Shown piece after piece: positions 20,567-22,982 of a stretch of DNA of 22,982 nt. The position numbers were made by a program, and so were the translations under genes. Below the pieces are notes generated by a model. The model did not search any database. It was not told the origin of the DNA and worked only from the letters and a program-made list of their open reading frames with translations. This stretch comes from a virus. Numbering within the stretch: the first letter of the stretch is position 1; every line of letters begins with the position of its first letter. The stretch lies in IMG/VR virus record IMGVR_UViG_3300042326_002146, positions 1 to 22,982 of that record; one strand, 5' to 3'.

Positions 20567-22666
20567 TTAGGTCCCATAAGTAGGCGATGATGATTGGGCG
20601 GTGTTCTTGGCGATCTGCGAGAGCAAGTCGTTCGATTTGGCTGACTGATCCGCCATACGATCGAGGGCCGATGTAGTGCCCCCCATCATGCCAGCAGCAA
20701 AGCCTGAGAACGTTCCTCCGACTTGAGTGGCAGTAGTCGCTTTGATCTGTTCTACGGTTGGAATCTTGCGGCTTGTCGGAGCGGACAGCGTCTTGGCTGT
20801 GTCGACCACGGATTCAACGGCTTGCCCCAAAGGACCGAGGAAGGAAAGGAATCCTTTCCCTGGTGCGTTTTTGTCGATCTCCGCTGTTTGTGTTTTCAAC
20901 GATGCTCGGAGATCAGAAATCGATTTGTCAAACACACCAAGGGATTGAGCGTTGCGTCCCTCGCGATCGCTCTTGGTTTGATTCGCCTGGGCGGTGATAC
21001 CCTGCGTCATTTGATTGGCCAATTGCAAGCGGCCAGTATTGCCAGTCTGTAGCTCCTGGTCTCGTTTCTGGTTGGCAGTGTCTAGCGATTTCTGACGCGC
21101 ATCGGCTCGTTTGGCAGCATCTTTGTCCATCTGCATCGCTGCTTTTTCGTAGTCAACCGAACGGTCGATTAGCGAATAGATGTACAGCAGCTTCTTGGCG
21201 ATGAAGTTGACCGTTTCGTCGAACGCACCCTGTAACCAAGTGACTGCCGTTGCGAATCCTTTGGCCAGTTGGGTTGGGATCCCGGCCAGGGTGTTCACGA
21301 CACCGACGACCATTTCAATCGCACCAATGGAAACCATGGCGGACAGATCCGTCCAAGCGTTCTGAATCTTCGTGATCATCGAAAGCCACCCCGCGTACAG
21401 GTCCCGAGTCGCGACCCGGAAGACCAATTGCAGGCCGGTCATGGCGACTTGGCCAGCGGCTTGCCATTGGCCGGACATCAAAGCGGTCTTAATCGCATCG
21501 AACACCGGCAGCACAATCGATTTAAGCTCGTTGAACTTGGCGACCAGATAGCCGACCATCTCACCCCCGACACCCGAGAAGTAGAGAAATGCTCCAGTGG
21601 CGGCGGTGACTCCGACGATCACCAGACCGATCGGGGAAACGATGGCGGTGATCACACTGACGATCAGGCCGAACACTGTGGCGATCGCTCCACCGATCGC
21701 AGCTAGGCCGGTCATGGCCACCGAGGCGACGGCCGCAGCTCCACCGAGTGCGAAAAGGCCAGCGAGCAAGCCAGCTCCGACCGCCGTCCACTTAGCGATC
21801 GTTACGATCAGCTCTTGGTTTTCGCCGATGAACTTGCTGACGTTCGAGACCACACTGATGATCTGTTCGCCGACCGCGGTAAGCAGCGGCGCGAGGGCCG
21901 AACCGATTCGGGTCTGTAGGCCACCGATCACGCCGAGCAGCCTGTCGAACACATCGCCGAGCTTAGCGGCGGCGGCAGCATCCTCGCCGGACATGGTTTG
22001 ACCAAGATCTTGGGCATCCTGTTGGAGCTTGCGAATTTCCTCGGCCCCTCCGGAAAGCATGGGGACCAGGTCCGCACCGGCTTTGCCAAAGTACTCCATG
22101 GCCGCAGCACTTTTCAACGCCGGATCCTGAATCAGTGACAGCTTGTCGGCGATCGCTAGGAATTGCTCGTCGGGCGACATCTTCTGCAGATCGGCGACAC
22201 TCAGGCCAAGAGCGGCGAATTTATCGGCAGCACCAGGCACGCCAGCGGCTGCATCGGCGATGCCCATTTGCATTTTGCGGACACCTTTTTCGAGTGTTCC
22301 GATGTCCGTACCGGAAAGCTTTGCAGCGTACCCCAGCGAGGACACCGCTTCAGCACTCATGCCGGTTCTCTGGGCCATGTCGTCGACGGCGGACCCAGCG
22401 TCGGCGAAATTCTTTGCCAGTGCGACAAGGCCAGTCACAGCGACCGAGCCAGCGATCGCAGCAGGGAGGCTAAGTACGCTCCTGGAAAAGCCACCCAAGG
22501 CACCTTGAGCACCAGCGAATCCTTTTCCGATTCCGGTGCCCATGGTCGTCGCGACGCCTTTGAGACGTGCCATCGCAGCTTGGACTTGGGCCATACCTTT
22601 GTCAAAAGACCCCTGTTTGGTCGCGATCTCGACGTAAGCTTGACCGGCCTTGATGTTGGATGCCAT
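20567..22666 (-). CDS. Tail tape measure protein
   Basis: 699 residues. The N-terminus (AGQAYVEIATKQGSFDKGMAQVQAAMARLK) and following Gly/Ala-rich, helical region (VDDMAQRTGMSAEAVSSLGYAAKLSGTDIGTLEKGVRKM) are typical. A hydrophobic centre follows (about 300-360, several membrane-like helices: AAVASVAMTGLAAIGGAIATVFGLIVSVITAIVSPIGLV). The C-terminal third is polar, helical (DRSVDYEKAAMQMDKDAAKRADARQKSLDTANQKR). In tailed phages this protein sets tail length and helps DNA entry. At about 0.15 nm per residue, 699 residues would mean a tail of roughly 100 nm (inference). GAGGT precedes the ATG. Confidence 0.92.
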   Translation of the reverse strand: MASNIKAGQAYVEIATKQGSFDKGMAQVQAAMARLKGVATTMGTGIGKGFAGAQGALGGFSRSVLSLPAAIAGSVAVTGLVALAKNFADAGSAVDDMAQRTGMSAEAVSSLGYAAKLSGTDIGTLEKGVRKMQMGIADAAAGVPGAADKFAALGLSVADLQKMSPDEQFLAIADKLSLIQDPALKSAAAMEYFGKAGADLVPMLSGGAEEIRKLQQDAQDLGQTMSGEDAAAAAKLGDVFDRLLGVIGGLQTRIGSALAPLLTAVGEQIISVVSNVSKFIGENQELIVTIAKWTAVGAGLLAGLFALGGAAAVASVAMTGLAAIGGAIATVFGLIVSVITAIVSPIGLVIVGVTAATGAFLYFSGVGGEMVGYLVAKFNELKSIVLPVFDAIKTALMSGQWQAAGQVAMTGLQLVFRVATRDLYAGWLSMITKIQNAWTDLSAMVSIGAIEMVVGVVNTLAGIPTQLAKGFATAVTWLQGAFDETVNFIAKKLLYIYSLIDRSVDYEKAAMQMDKDAAKRADARQKSLDTANQKRDQELQTGNTGRLQLANQMTQGITAQANQTKSDREGRNAQSLGVFDKSISDLRASLKTQTAEIDKNAPGKGFLSFLGPLGQAVESVVDTAKTLSAPTSRKIPTVEQIKATTATQVGGTFSGFAAGMMGGTTSALDRMADQSAKSNDLLSQIAKNTAQSSSPTYGT

Positions 22667-22670
22667 GGTA

Positions 22671-22982
22671 CTACCTCACCGATGCGATCGAGTTCTTGAA
22701 CAGCTCGGGGAAATTGGGGGCTTCGGCCTCAAGCGCAGGACGCATGAAAGGCCGCTTGGGGTACCGAGCTCGGCGACGGCGAGTCTCGAATCGATACCCA
22801 GGCCGCTCGTCATACCTTCGACGGCCGTCGACCCGTCGCCAGTTGGCAGGCTCGCCCTCTCCCTCAATGGAGGCGTATCGGTACTCGCGAATGATCGCAG
22901 TCTCGCCCCGTTCATGAAGACCGGCCACGGTGCTCGTGACCGATTCGATAGTGAAGTTGACTTGGTTCAGTTGCACTGGGCC
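22671..22982 (-). CDS. HK97 gp10-like tail-completion protein, possibly partial
   Basis: The frame is open to the right edge. GTG at 22976 is a possible start (101 residues), but the codons beyond it stay open, so the true start may lie outside. The end (RYPKRPFMRPALEAEAPNFPELFKNSI) is typical of HK97 gp10-type head-tail connector or tail-completion proteins. The middle is very Arg-rich (RRVDGRRRYDERPGYRFETRRRRARY). It stops four bases before the tape measure ATG. The usual order (connector, then tail, then tape measure) supports the call. Confidence 0.45.
   Translation of the reverse strand, partial: GPVQLNQVNFTIESVTSTVAGLHERGETAIIREYRYASIEGEGEPANWRRVDGRRRYDERPGYRFETRRRRARYPKRPFMRPALEAEAPNFPELFKNSIASVR

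Noticed and set aside
1-22982. CRISPR array
   Set aside because: No regular repeat-spacer pattern was seen; the only tandem-like block is the tRNA-like array.

Overview
The window reads as part of a double-stranded DNA tailed phage or prophage, most likely from a Planctomycetes host. This host assignment is inference. It rests on a tiny secreted protein with a QC..GQC core, an Erv/ALR-like HN-motif domain and the general protein style, all of which recall Pirellulaceae-type genomes. Both siphovirus-type tail genes and phage replication genes are present. No integrase, portal, capsid or lysis gene was recognised, so the genome continues outside the window on at least the right side.

Layout. 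On the left, two genes read leftward: a secreted PDZ protein cut by the window edge (1-590) and a small basic protein (852-1211). Positions 1212-1443 form a divergent control region, with a leftward and a rightward sigma70-type promoter, each overlapped by a perfect palindrome. A long rightward early operon follows (1444-13795). It has about 27 mostly overlapping genes: a Cys-rich small regulator ending in a strong terminator, an Acb2/Tad1-like putative nucleotide sponge, a 360-bp gene-free block holding a tandem array of tRNA-like cloverleaves, an N6-adenine methyltransferase, a winged-helix protein, a phage metallopeptidase, membrane miniproteins, a replication protein carrying origin-like palindromes in its linker, a metallophosphoesterase, a DUF4406-DUF6378 nucleotide-metabolism fusion, an RF-1/GGQ release-factor-like protein, a zinc ribbon flanked by 28-bp direct repeats, and an AT-hook/ribbon-helix-helix regulator.

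From the right edge a leftward late operon (22982-13757) meets the early operon tail to tail, with a 39-bp overlap. In transcription order it encodes a gp10-like tail-completion protein, the tape measure, two tail-associated proteins, a protein with 21 cysteines, an Erv/ALR-like plus glycosyltransferase fusion, a nuclease-fold protein, a Cys-cluster miniprotein and, last, the large terminase.

How the genes may work together. The early genes look suited to host takeover: counter-defence (sponge, DNA methylation), translation (tRNA-like array plus GGQ protein), nucleotide pools and replication. The late genes package DNA and build a long tail. The most unusual points are the compact, degenerate tRNA-like array, the Erv-glycosyltransferase fusion directly after a Cys-rich gene, and terminase as the last late gene. 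All functional statements come from reading motifs by eye; no database search was possible.
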